From Lagopus muta (Eukaryota; Chordata; Aves; Galliformes; Phasianidae), in NCBI RefSeq assembly GCF_023343835.1, contig NC_064449.1, forward strand, positions 4,253,778-4,317,777: a DNA stretch of 64,000 nucleotides, in the 5' to 3' direction. Position numbers and translations under genes: made by a program. The notes below the pieces were generated by a model. The model saw only the letters and a program-made list of their open reading frames with translations. It was not told where the DNA came from and did not search any database. Numbering within the stretch: position 1 is the stretch's first letter; each line of letters opens with the position of its first letter. This document shows positions 48,501-59,700 of this stretch, piece after piece.

Positions 48501-51441
48501 GAGGATGGCATGGCTGAGCCTGCAGCAGTGGATGTCAGACTGGTAATTACACTCCCCCAGTTGGAGCTATGCTGTTAAGTTGAATCTGCATTCCCATTAT
48601 AAGACCGCCTTCAAGGGTTTTATCAGTAATATAGATAGAAACATTCACTTTGTGTTGATAATCTATAAATTCTAAGCACAGGGCATTTTCTAGTTCTTAG
48701 TTGTATTCTTCCCTTACTGCCTCCTTTTCTTTTTCCTGTCCTTCTCTGTTCTTTGGAAAATGCTGCACTGCCCACCCGGGCACTGTGGTGAGCAGACAGC
48801 GTGTTATGGATCCGGGCTGTTCCGCTGGCACAATGCTCTTATTGGGCACTTGGTTGCTGATGTCTCAGCACAGGAAAATCTAGTTGTACTTTTTACTGCT
48901 GTTAGTCTGATGCCTCCAGCAGAGCGATGCCCACTCACCAGCAGAAACAGGTCTTTCTCTGGCAGGTAAGTATTTCTCAGGCTGATGTGGACACGTGCAA
49001 TGCAGCCATCAGAGTGCTGCTTTGCAAAGCAAGTGTGCATGAGTGTACTCCTGCTGTTTGCAGTTGTTCTCAGCATGCTGCCAGAATCTCGCATCCCTGT
49101 TCAGTAGATCTGCTTACAGCTTCTCCCTTTATTTAATTACAGCTTCCTGATGTCCTGGGAGCGATCCACCACCTCTTGGGGCCTGCAGGCCACGAGCTGA
49201 GAAGTGCTGGTGGATACAGCGACAGCGTGCAGGGTGGATCTGTGGGGCTGGATGAGGTCTGGCAATGGCAGGAGGCAATCCCAGGAGCCCTGGTGTGCCT
49301 CAGTGCATCCCCTCATTCACAGGGGTTGCAGTTCTGGCTCCGGTGTTGCTCTGCCATCTCTAGGGGAGGGAGTGCCAACGCTGCCAGTCTGAGGCTCGGT
49401 GATAAGGTACGGTGCTAAATATCCTCACTGCCCACTGGAGTGAAGGAGGTCTCTCTCTGTCTTGTTACAGGTAACAAACAGACCCTTGCTTGGGAACCAG
49501 CAACTTGCAAGAGCATTACTGCTCAGGTAAGCAGTCTGTGTGAGGAGGGACATGCTGGGGACCAAGCTAAGAGCTGAGCTTAGCTGAAGAGTGATGTAAT
49601 GTTGTGAATAATGAAAGACGTTGATCGCGGTGCTTTGAAGCATTGGACATGTGAGAATTGGTTGTGATTATCTGCCCCCAGCATGGCTGACAGCTGTGTT
49701 CAGCCATTGGAAGACGCCATGCACATTAGCAGCCTTTGAGCACACAAAGAACCGGAGGCGTTGTGGGGGTGCTGGATGGGTTCCCATCTCATTTTGTGGA
49801 GGAAGGCTGTGTTGGGACCACAGGATGTGTGTCCCACTGTGGTGTTGTCAGCAGATGAACAGAGGGTCACTGTTTTAAGATGGACAGACAGAGATGGAAC
49901 AAGGGGAAGTGAGAGGGCAGGGGGCAGAAGAGGAGTGCTCAGCATGTGGTAATTCTGGGTGCAGGGCTGAGCCTGAAAGACACTGGCAGGCTGTGTGGGA
50001 AAGAGGGCTCAGCAATGACCCTCCATGGCTCTGTGACTCAGCATCCAAACCCCACTGCTCACAGATGGGGCTTGTGAAGACCGCAAGGTCTGGGACAGAT
50101 TTTAGTGCTTCAGCCTGAAGGAGAGGTGCTGAGCACTATAGAAAATGACATTTTGAGGTTCTGGCCTCTGGCAAGCCCTATAGAAGTCGGTTCGTGTTAG
50201 ACTGCCACAGCTGTGAAGAAAAAGAGGCAACCACTGACTTCTTGTAATAACTCTTCTCCTAAACTGCCTTTGAGATCTTACTCAGCCCTTGTCTGCCATA
50301 TACAGGATTTTTGCTGAGGGTTATCTATATGCATGCATGGCAAGAGGGCTGTTTGCAGGGCTAGAACGCTCCTCACATGAACTCTAAGGCAGTGGGCATG
50401 AAAAGCAGAGAGGGAATTTTAGGTCCCATAATTTCCTATTCGAAAAAGTGCAGCTCACCAGTAGCTGGGAGCATTGGTCACCCTGAAGTGTGCTGCAGAG
50501 CCTGGGACTCGGAGCTCAGAGTGGACATTACTGCAGCTGTACAGCAGCCCTGAGAGCCCAGCCCTGCTCCAAAGCTCACACCCAAAGGCTGCTGGCTGCT
50601 ATAGAAGCAACTGGGTACATTCCCAGCATGAAGTGGGTCATTATCTAATGAAGGGACACGATAGGCTGAGAACCGGTGGTGTTTTGTGCCAAATCAGAAG
50701 GAGCATTTGTCCCCTGTGCTGTTTATTTCAGAGCCGCCTGCAGTTCGGGGAGGTGAGTTTGCCTGGAAAGTGAAGGAGCGATGGAGATGCTCTGTTCCAG
50801 CAATGGTGCTCTGCATCCCTTTGGCAGCGGGCTGTCTGTGCGGTGGGGCTCTTCTATGCCTGCATAGCGGCAGTCAGAGCCCTGCTCCCTCGAAACGCCG
50901 ATCCCTTTCCCCTCCAGCCGGGCTGCGGGAGGTGGCTTTTCCCTGGGGAGCAGCGCTCCTGAACGCACCGGGGGCTGACGCGGAGGGTTGCGGGCTGGGA
51001 CGGCTCAGGCACCGCTTTACCTGCCCGCCGGCTCCCCTCCTCACAGCCTCAGTCCCCGGGCGGGGAAGGGGAGGTGGCAACGAACTACGGGCGGTGTCCC
51101 CAGCCCGAACGGCGGCACAAAGAGCCGGGCCCGGCCCCGCACCGCCCCGGCCCCTTTGTTGCCCGGAGGCGGCCCGCCCCGCCCGCGGCTTTTACCTTCC
51201 TGAGCAGCCTGAGGATGTGCACGGCGTGCTCCCGCTTGTGTTCTCGGATGGTGGCCTGAATCTCCCGCAGCCACCCCACCCTCCGCACGTAGGGAGCGGG
51301 CGAGGCTTTCCGCAGCACCCCGGGCAGCTTCTGCGGATTTAGCAACAACGAAGAGAGGTGGAAGTCGGCACGGCCGGAGGGTTCCTCGGCCCCGGAGCTC
51401 TCATCCTCCAGGCTGCTCTGCCGGCTCAACCGGGAGCCCAT
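39011..51441 (-). CDS. LRRC75B: LRRC75B, leucine-rich repeat containing 75B (4 coding exons)
   Basis: Coding exons, in order of translation: 51441-51196, 47773-47645, 45459-45347, 39533-39011. They total 1011 bases, 336 residues plus stop; human is 315. Key matches to human LRRC75B are YVRRVGWLREIQATIRE, NLVDPISHDLL with ARDLQCPKK, WKSSDRICRQLIYHLTPHSK and MDLSGIPLTMRDV. The leucine-rich repeats (about 178-270) include LTSVDLSFTELNDD, LTHLSLNGNRLTRATMKEL and LAWVDLGNNVDV; then comes PQPLLVGLRKRLSQ and a variable acidic tail. LRRC75B (FAM211B) is reported to restrain myogenic differentiation; mechanism unclear. The extra length lies partly in exon 1 (about residues 27-50), which resembles paralogue LRRC75A. 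The order next to SNRPD3 and the WKSSD segment favour 75B. MGSRLS fits an N-myristoylation motif. No defects are seen. Confidence 0.94.
39534..45346 (-). other. LRRC75B intron 3 (5.8 kb)
   Basis: No exon, RNA gene or transposon is recognised in this intron. Confidence 0.6.
45347..45459 (-). CDS. LRRC75B: LRRC75B coding exon 3
   Basis: It encodes EYDPWKSSDRICRQLIYHLT then PHSKWHRHGMPRRKSQM. Acceptor CTTGCAG, donor ATGTG|GTAAGT; the split codon TG|C gives Cys163. Confidence 0.95.
45460..47644 (-). other. LRRC75B intron 2 (2.2 kb)
   Basis: It contains the 29-base inverted repeat at 46559-46587. Otherwise I see nothing recognisable. Confidence 0.6.
46559..46587. promoter_or_regulatory. Perfect inverted repeat with two CARE-like (C/EBP-ATF) sites
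   Basis: TGATGTAATTC, a 7-base spacer and GAATTACATCA form a perfect 11-base inverted repeat. Each arm contains TGATGTAAT, which fits the C/EBP-ATF response element TGATGNAAN bound by ATF4 and C/EBP heterodimers. It lies in LRRC75B intron 2. Function is inferred only from the motif. Confidence 0.45.
47645..47773 (-). CDS. LRRC75B: LRRC75B coding exon 2
   Basis: It encodes DLGLEGTFLNEVLYKNATFL then NLVDPISHDLLMSLARDLQC and PKK, exactly 43 codons, phase 0 at both ends. Acceptor TTTTGTAG, donor AAG|GTGAAT. Confidence 0.95.
47774..51195 (-). other. LRRC75B intron 1 (3.4 kb)
   Basis: The right end is part of the CpG island. No exon or repeat is recognised in the rest. Confidence 0.6.
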
Positions 51442-51900
51442 GGCCGCGCCGCTCCGGGCCGGGAGGGCTCCGAGCTCCGAACCGGGGAAGGCGCCGCGAG
51501 GGGCGGGCGGGGGTCGGCGCTGCCCCGCCCGAATGGCTCCGCCCCGCTTCCCCCCCTACCCCCCCGCCCCGGCTGCCGCGTTCGGGGGTATCGCGCTCTG
51601 CCGGCCCCCACCTCCTCTCGGAGGCCGCTCCTCCCTTCTCAGGGTGTGTTCTGCCGAGGGGATCCTCGCTGCGGAAGACAAAGAGAGGAGCGGATCCCTC
51701 TCCGCATCCCTCCCTGCGTCCAGGCGCTCGGGGGAGCTTTGACCCCGGGCCAACACCTGGAACGCTGCGAGAGACGAGCGGTGCTTCCGAACGCACCTTT
51801 GGGCTGCGGGCAGCCGTTTTCTGCCGCTCTGCTGCTGGAGCAGAGGAGGCGCCTTTTGCCCGCCGGCGGACGATAACATAATTCTGTCCCCTTCTCCCGC
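50880..51900. promoter_or_regulatory. LRRC75B: CpG island: LRRC75B promoter and first exon
   Basis: This CpG-dense block is centred on the LRRC75B start codon, with several GC boxes (CCGCCC/CCCCGCC) at about 51520-51560 upstream of the ATG on the - strand. No TATA box is seen. Long open frames on both strands here are by-products of GC richness. Confidence 0.85.
51196..51441 (-). CDS. LRRC75B: LRRC75B coding exon 1
   Basis: It encodes 82 residues, MGSRLSRQSSLEDESSG through HAVHILRLLRK, with donor AAG|GTAAAA. The start is the first ATG of the frame inside the CpG island and matches human MGARLGRR. A middle segment (DFHLSSLLLNPQKLPG) is absent from human 75B but has a counterpart in 75A. Confidence 0.92.
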
Positions 51901-54900
51901 CGCTGTGGGTAGGAATGTTTTCCTCATCGCTTCCATCCCCCAGCAGCACGCGACAAACTTTAGCAGGTCCCCAGACTGAACCGCTGCGATCCAACGGGGC
52001 GTTGAGAAAGCAAAGGTCGGATCCCAGAGCTGAGACTTTGCAGGCAGCCGAGTCACGCTCCCAGTATAACCAGCAGCTCAGCCTGAATTCCCATTGCTGG
52101 AGCTGTGAGCTTCCTCTTTGCTTAGGACTGCTGTTGGATGCCCGCAGCACACAGAGCATGGTGTTGGTGGCCTGTGACTGTAGGAGCAGCCTGGGGTTGA
52201 GACAGTATCACCTCTGTAGGAATATCCATTCCTGCAGGTGCTGGGCCCTCATTCTGGGGGATGGGAATGGCTGTGGCCTTTTGCAGTACAGAGCAAAGTT
52301 TGCTTTCCTTCTCAGAGCCTCAAATGATGCCACCTCCTTCATGCTCTACTGGTTTGAGCAGAGAGATGGGATGGGGCTGCCCTCAGAACAGTGTGGCCAA
52401 TGCATCAGCTTTGCCCCATGTTTATGCACATCCCCAAGCACAGCAGGTGAAACACGAGGGCCTTTATCATACTTTTGCTTAATGTTTGATCAGAGAAAAA
52501 CTGGCTATCTCTGCTCATCCCCTCCCTACCCTAGCACCTGCAGGAGAGAAACTGGCATCAGCAGATGCTGAGGTACTGCTGAGGCTGACTTGGGCTGATC
52601 CCATTTAGAGGGAGAGCTGCTGAGTAAGGGCTGCAGGGTCTGGTTGGAGAGGTCCAAGAGGGGCTGGGTCAGGAGAAAATCACTGTAAAGTGCAGTGTTA
52701 TGGCTGATGGTGATGGATAGGAGAAGACAACGCCTGGCAGGCTGATGGCTATGGGGCTGTGCAGCAGCAGAACGAGCTGCCTGAGCTCCATGCTGGGAGG
52801 AGGAGCAGCAGGTTTGTAGCCAAGGTATCAGCTCATTGCAGAGTGGCTTTGTGTGTCTCCTCCTGTCTGTGTGGTTTAAAAGTGGAATCAGTGTGTGAAA
52901 AATAGAGCTAATGAGAAATACAACAGTGCTGGGCTTGGTTTCTTCCTGCATTCTGTCCCACTAGGGATACTTGCACCTCTCATCAGGGCATTGCCTGGCT
53001 CCAAATCAAGCACAGGTACATATGGCACTGCTGACTGCAGCTGAGCTGGGCAGTGTGGCTGTTAGAGTTCTCCCAAGAAGTGTCTCTTAAGATTAGAATG
53101 GGAAAAGTACAGAGCAAGCAGAGATCCTCTCTCTATTTGCTCACGTTCTGTGCCTCAGGCACATCTGCTTGTCATTGTGCTGATGTCCTGTAACGGGGAT
53201 GTTCTGCACCAGGGCCTTTGGGACAGGTAAGCAGAGCTCAGATCCATGCCAAGAGCAGAAGAGTGATGGCTCTGGGTCAGCCCACGGCCTCTCTGCATGA
53301 AGACCCTGTATTAGGAGGGGCTGTTGGCAGTGCCTGGAGAGAAGATAACAGGAGGGATGCAGGTTGCTGTTTCCCTGACTATTGTTCTGGCTGCTGACCA
53401 GGAGATGGGAATCTCTGCTTTTAATTACCTTTTGCCCTTTTTGCTTTCCCAAACCTTTTTTGAACCAAAGCAAGCACAGCACCTTACAGCAGCATGTTCC
53501 GACATCAGACTGCATTGCGTGCAGAAATATTTGTTCTGAATCTGTCACTCGCTGCTTTTCTTTGCTGCTCTGTAGCTAAAAAACATGGAAGAGACAGCAA
53601 GCTATCTTTCTCCATCCGTTTCCCCACCCATCTCTAATGATAAATCTCTGCTGTGTCTGTTTCTTGGGCTCCTGTGGCTCAGAGCAGGAAGCCCTGCCTG
53701 GCAGTGGGGCTGCAATCCCAGCTGCTGCCAGGGAGGACTGCACTGCACACACCCATGTGCTGGGGTTGCTCTCATCTGTATGCTGCTCAAGTGGGATCCG
53801 AATGACAATCCTAATTATGTTTGCCTTGTATAAGATGAAAGCTGCATTTCTGACTGGGCTGGGAATGTAATTGATTAATTTAGCATTTAAGAAGGGAAAG
53901 AGGATTAAGGTGGTGGTGAAGCTGTGCTGCAAGGCACTGTGTTTGCTGCCTCGCACCGTGCTTCAGCTTTTGCTTGCCTGCAGAGCAGCTCATCTCAGCT
54001 GTCATTTCTTGTGGGGTGGCTCTGAGTTTGCTGGCACATTACTCCTGGAGAAGAGGGAGCTGAGTCCTGGGAAGACACCTGCAAAGAGCGATTCCAGGCT
54101 TCAGCTTTAGTTCCCTTCTATCTGGAGGCAGGAGCGCTTGCTCTTTTGCCCCACTCTGTCTGCAGGAGACAGAGATGTATGTGGGGAGCTCCATAACTCA
54201 GACTCTTGTAGACCATTGAGCAGAGCAGTACAGACTTGGAGAAGGTCCACTCTCCCACAGTAACACATCTTAGGGAAGAAATCCCCTTAATGTGCAGAAT
54301 GCAGGGAGGGGATTGAAGGGCACAGCATCAGTGGGGAATCCCTGAGGTGCCTGTAAGTACAGCAGTAACTGCATGCACACAGGCACTGCTGTGACCATGC
54401 TTAATGGAGAGGTGTAACAGTTTTCTATGTAATATTTATTAGTTCTTCAGCCTTTTCCTTCTCGCACTGAGGCTCTCCCAGTGAGTCATGAGGCCCTGAA
54501 GTATCCTGGTGCTCCAGGGCTAAGGCAGAAACAACACTTAGAAGTGGCAGAATTCCATTTAAGTAATCATGGACATCTGCTCGCTATGGCAAATTGATCA
54601 TGTTCTAGCAGGGCCTATTAAGGCAGATTTGTTGGGCTGAATATTGCTGCCCTAATGACCCACGATGCTGTGCCTACGGGTGTGCTGGGCAGCAGTGCTG
54701 CATGCACAGGAAGGTCACGAGTCCTCCCCAGTGGTGCATGGCATTAACCTGACTTCTCTGCATAGGAGAATTCTGAACTTCCACTGCTTTCACAAGGAAT
54801 CAGTGAGATATCTGAGGTACATGGGGGGTTTCTACTTCTCTCCATGCCAGGAACACTCTGCACCCATATTACTTAGATGGGTTTTGCTGTGATTAGATGA

Positions 54901-56220
54901 GGCTGCAGTGTGAGGTTGGGTGCTAGGAGGGGTGGAGCCTTGCTGGGCTCAGCAGGAGCAGTGGAGGAATTTCACAGACCCACATTGTGCCGTGAGCTTC
55001 TTGCATTTTCAGTATCAGAGACATCTGATCTTGTAGCGTGTCCCACTGGGATTCCATTTGATGTGTTGTGTCTCACAAAAATATTTCTAAAGAGCTTCTT
55101 AAATCCCTGCCTTAAAAGGGACAGCAGCAATTTCTGGAGTTACATTTCCATAAAAGAATTAAACCATCTTAAAGCTATAGAGGGACGGCTGAAGGCAACG
55201 CTTGGTGCTGTTAAGCTGCTTTTGGCATTTGAAACTGCCAAGCACACAGATTATATTGGCTCTGAGCATCTTAGCATGCTGCTAAACTGCTGAGAGCAAC
55301 CATAGCCCCCAGGGGAGCACAGGACCTGATGTTGGTGGTGTGTACCTTACCTCTGCCTTAGGCTTTCAGATTGTCCAGAGACCTCTGTGCATGGCAGAAA
55401 GATCCTCAGGGTCCCAGTGTGCCCAACTGCTTAGCTTGAGCTTTTCCAGGAGGCTACAGCACAGCCCTGCTCCCTCCAGCAAACAGGTTTCCCCTCCTTG
55501 TATGTGCTGTTAGCACCACAGCGCTGCTAAGCCCCTTTGGGCTCTGTCAGGTTCAGATAGTGCCCACCTGTGCCACTTGTGCACACAGCATGCTGTTCCC
55601 CCAGTGCCCTCCTTGCAGCTGTCCCTCCTGCTGAGCTGCAGATGGAGCCTTTCAGACAGGCTGTCAGAGCCCATGAGCCTCACCAGATGCATTTGCTGCA
55701 TTAACCTTTGAAGCCAAGTGAGCTTCTGTTGTCAGAACAGCAGAGGCCAGCAGACAACCTTCCACCCTCCCCTCCTTCTTCTTCCTCCTTGGCCTCTCCT
55801 GTGCTGACTGTAGCAGTTCTGCATGGCTTTGCCTCATCGCGTCGGTCTGTGCAGTTCACCAGTGAGGAATTTCATCCACGCCTTAAAGGGCCAAGTGGAT
55901 GAGGTTGGGGAGATCTCCATGGGACTGCAAGCAGTCCTAAAGGAAGGGAGGTGAGAGGGAGAAAAGCTTTATGGGGGCTGGCCTCAGGATGGTGCTTGTG
56001 AGAGAGGTGGCCAAATGCCTTCATCCGCTGCATGGTCGTGGCACAGGGCAAGGGAGAGATACTGGGGTGCTCTCCTTGAACCCAAGAGGCACTGCTGGCC
56101 CTCGGCATCCCTCCCTCCCTGGGGCTGCTGGTGTGCATGAGCCTGCTGATGGCTGAAGTGCAGTCTAAGAGTGAAACAGGGCAGCTGACCCCTAGGGGCA
56201 ATTTCATCCTTCATCCCCTC
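51901..56220. other. Spacer upstream of LRRC75B without recognised gene
   Basis: 4.3 kb with no exon matching a known family and no recognised transposon on either strand. Confidence 0.55.
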
Positions 56221-56229
56221 TTTTTCAAG

Positions 56230-56770
56230 CCAAACCCAGGGCTGCTCCACGAGCCGAGGCAGTGGGCCTGTGCTTAGCGAGCAGTTACGTCCGAGAACGA
56301 GGAGCCTCTCGTCTGAAAGGTGCCCAAAGCCACGGATGGGCAACCAACCCACGGCGGGGGGTTGGAGCCGGCCGATCTTTAAGGTCCACTCCAACCTAAG
56401 CCATCCTATGAAAGGCGCGGACCCGCTCGCGGACTGTGCTGGAATTTCCTCCCGTCTATGCCACCTAGTGCCCGACGCCAGAACTGGGGCTGCCCCAACC
56501 TCACCGCGGACCTCAGAGCAGCCCGGCTCCCCGGGGACGGGTCTCCCTCCCCTCGGCGCTGTGCCGGGATCTGGGTGACGGCGGGACCCCGACAGGGGCT
56601 GCAGGTAGGAGCGGGGCACGAACGTGGGCACTTGGGGGGAAGGGGGAGCGGCCCCGGCCGGGGGCTGCAGGTGAGATCCGGCTGAGCTCTGGGAGCTGCA
56701 GGCAGGGAGAGGAGGGCCCGGGGCTCGCCGTGACCCCGCCTTTGCTTTCCAGGCGTTCCGGTGATGTTTT
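56230..56770 (+). promoter_or_regulatory. CpG island with candidate noncoding first exon (possible GGT1 promoter)
   Basis: This GC- and CpG-rich block contains two good + strand donors, CTGCAG|GTAGGA at about 56605 and CTGCAG|GTGAGA at about 56670, and a possible acceptor CTTTCCAG ending at 56753. No coding frame resembling a known protein is present. In human the next gene after LRRC75B is GGT1, which has many alternative noncoding 5' exons, so this is a plausible GGT1 promoter. Direction and identity are inferred. Confidence 0.45.
56359..56411 (+). repeat. CR1 LINE 3'-tail fragment inside CpG island
   Basis: GGTTGGAGCCGGCCGATCTT then TAAGGTCCACTCCAACCTAA and GCCATCCTATG follow the CR1 terminus (GATCTTTAAGGTCCCTTCCAACC ... 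ATTCTATG). Confidence 0.8.
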
Positions 56771-59700
56771 AATGGACTAGAAAAGACTGACCTCTGTCAG
56801 AACTGGAATTCTCCTTTTTGGATGGATTTCAGTGCTCTCCAAGGGGAGCAACAGCAAGTTTTGCTTAGGGGAACACGGTAGGCAGAGCCCTTGTCTTTGT
56901 ATGTCAGCACAGTTTGCTGGGCATAATCTTTTGTGCTACGCTGTTTCTTAGAGAGTTCCTCGCCTGGAGTTGCTTTCCAAGCAGCTCGTAAAGCTGGTGC
57001 TCGTTTTGCCAGCTTCGATTCTTAACTCTGACCTCTTGAGCCTTTTCAGAGAAGTGCAGTTGCTCCATACAGACCCAGTTCTCTAAGCTCTCAATGCAAT
57101 GGGACGAAGCAGGATCTGGCAACACCTTGCTTCCTTCTCACTGTGTTTTTTCCACAAATGTGTGGTGTAGTGGTGGTGAAAGGAGCTGTTAGCTCCCATT
57201 GACCAATACACACCTCTCCTTCCACTGCACTGAGTTCCATCTGCTCTTATTCATGCTGTTTCATAACATTTTCAAGTTTTCCACAAGCCTTTCAAAACCC
57301 TCCTTGATCTCTTTTGCTATCTCCATGTATTGTATGCAGCTCTTTCCTTACTGGGCAGGGTGCTCTACTCTAAGCTTTGTCCACATGAAAACGTGCTTGC
57401 TCATTCTCTTCTCACAACTTTTATTGGCTGAAAGCAATTATCTCATATCACTTTTCAGGACTTCATACTCACAGCTTCGGGGAATCAGTAATCAAACTGT
57501 TCAAGGAGCAGCTGGATGTAACTTAGTTCTCTTGCTCACATCCAGGAGGCCATGAGCTTTGCTCCTCTTGGTTTTGAGCCATGTTGCTCCTGAAACTTAG
57601 CTTTTCCCACTCTTCTTTTTTTATCTCTATATTTATTTAAGCCTGATTTCTTAGGAAGTCTCAGTATCTTTCACTGGAAAGGCAGATTGGCCCCACAGCC
57701 TCTGCTAGGGTAGGGATGGCTCAGTGGTTTTGAGGCTGGAATGCCTGGGGCTCTCCTGGGGCTGCTATTGATTGTGGTGCCTTATTGCTTTTGAAAAGGC
57801 TGATCTTTGAAACCAGGACTCCAGGAAGTCATTTAGGGATGTGTTTGCATCCTGCTGAGAGCTGAAACTCTAGAGATTGGAGTGGGAAGGAAACCCATCT
57901 TGAAACGGTCAGGGTTTATCTGCTTTCCCCAGCCAGAGCTCCATCTTCCTGGAGGTGGTATTTCCCCCAAAGCATCCCAAGGGCAGCAGCAGGCTGGTGC
58001 TCGTCCAGCCCCAACTTGCCTGAAGGCAAATTGGTGCCAGCTGTGCTCTGGCAATTTGTGTGCCTACAGCCACAGCTGTGCTCTGCATGGTGCTTCCACA
58101 CCTGAAGTTGTTCTCTCCCCAGGCGGAGCAGTGTAAGAATACAGGACAGGCTCCCCAGCAATCTCCTGGCTTCTCACAGGTTTGTAGGCTCCTCTGTTGC
58201 TGTCCTTTACTTCTTTGGGTCTTGATGTCCCCTGGGGCTTTGCATCTTCGCCTACACAACTCCCTCCCCAGCCTGAAGGTGTGCTACAGCCTGTAGCAGC
58301 TTAAAGGGTGTGTTTGTGTGGACTGGGGATAACAAGAGTACTTCTCTTTGTCCTAAGAGCCCATTAATGAACAGGGTAGCACAAACCATCTGCTCTACAT
58401 GCAAGGAAACAGAATTCAACGTGCTTTATTGCCAACCCAGAGGCAACAGGAATCAGCCCCTTTCTCTCCCCAGTTCTAGCACTGCCTCCCCGAGGCTCAG
58501 TCTGTCCCTATCCTGCAGAGGGTCAATGCTGCTGTAACCTGAGGATGTTCAGTGCTGAGGAGGTGCTGACCTTATGGCTGTGGCTGGCCTATCTGGTCAG
58601 AGCAGTGTGGGTAAGGGGATGGCCACGCTTCCAGCTCCCTTGACGTGTGACCCAGCTTTAATTACAGTGACACTGCTGTTAATTAGCAGCTCAGAAACTC
58701 TGAGTGTGATTTTCATAAGCTGAGAGTTATGCAGTTTGTCCTTTCTGGGAGAAAGGTGCGCTGCAAAGAGAACTGTAATTCAGAAGCACACGCACAGGGC
58801 CAGTGCTGACTGGTGTGTGAAGTGCATCTGTGAGCCCAACCTGGCATATGGGCCCTCCTCTGGGACACTGCTGGTGATGGAGTTCCCAGAGGACCACTAT
58901 GTGAATCAGGCAGGATTTGGCTCAGTTGTGGGTTTTACAAAAGGCCCTGCAGCCTCTCTTTGATATCGATTTGTTTCCTTGATAAGGATGGGTCTCCTGA
59001 GCGTCATCTCCCTGTTGCATTTCATTTCTGCCGCCGTTGCGTTTCCGTGCCCTTCTCAGCGATCCCAAATCAAAGGGATCTGTGTGCTGTGGGGAGGCAG
59101 GAAGCCCTTTCAAGAGTAGCCAGCACTTCTGAGAGCTGCAGATCTGAGCAGCCAGACCGAGTCCTGGGCCCCTGCACTCTGCCTCTCTTCCCTTCTCCTT
59201 CCTGCTCTTTTTTCATTCAACGCGCTGTGCCCAGCCTGTCCTGCTGTGCCTGGAGGTTGAAGTTTACTTCTCTCTGTAGGAGCTCTCCCAGGGGACTGGA
59301 CTTTTCCCTTCTCTCCCCATTACACGCATGGCTGATCTCACCCACAGATCATCCCTCTGCAGATCGTCTGACCACCCATGCGAGGAGGGGGTGGAGGGAG
59401 GCATGGCAGCAATCAGTAAACACGTGGTTTCCCGTATGTCAGAGAGCTGCAGGGTGTTCTCAACAAATGAGGTAAAGCAACAATGAGGGACTGGGGAGGG
59501 TCTTGGTCCCCTCCATTTGAGCCCAAAGGGACTGGCTGCTGCAGCTCTTGTGATCTAATGTCTGTGTTTGCAGTAACCTTCATCTTGACTTGTATCTTTG
59601 GGAGCCAGGTGGTGGTTTCCCATCTGTTGCCATTTGTCCCTGCATGGAAGCGGCTTGTTCCCTTGTGTACCCTTGTGCTGTGTTGTGCAGGTGTTGCTGG

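Noticed and set aside
50686-51342. 218-codon open frame on the + strand
   Set aside because: It is antisense to LRRC75B exon 1 and its CpG island, low-complexity in composition, and resembles no known protein.
51401-52159. 252-codon open frame on the - strand above LRRC75B
   Set aside because: It lies in the CpG island, is rich in Arg, Gly, Pro and Ala, and overlaps the LRRC75B promoter. It is a composition artefact.
57500-57550. Short CR1-like words (TTCAAGGAGCAGCTGGATG)
   Set aside because: Too short and lacking the adjacent CR1 tail to be called.
58960-59475. 171-codon open frame on the + strand
   Set aside because: Ser/Arg/Pro-rich without domain features, and not similar to gamma-glutamyltransferase. 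Treated as chance.
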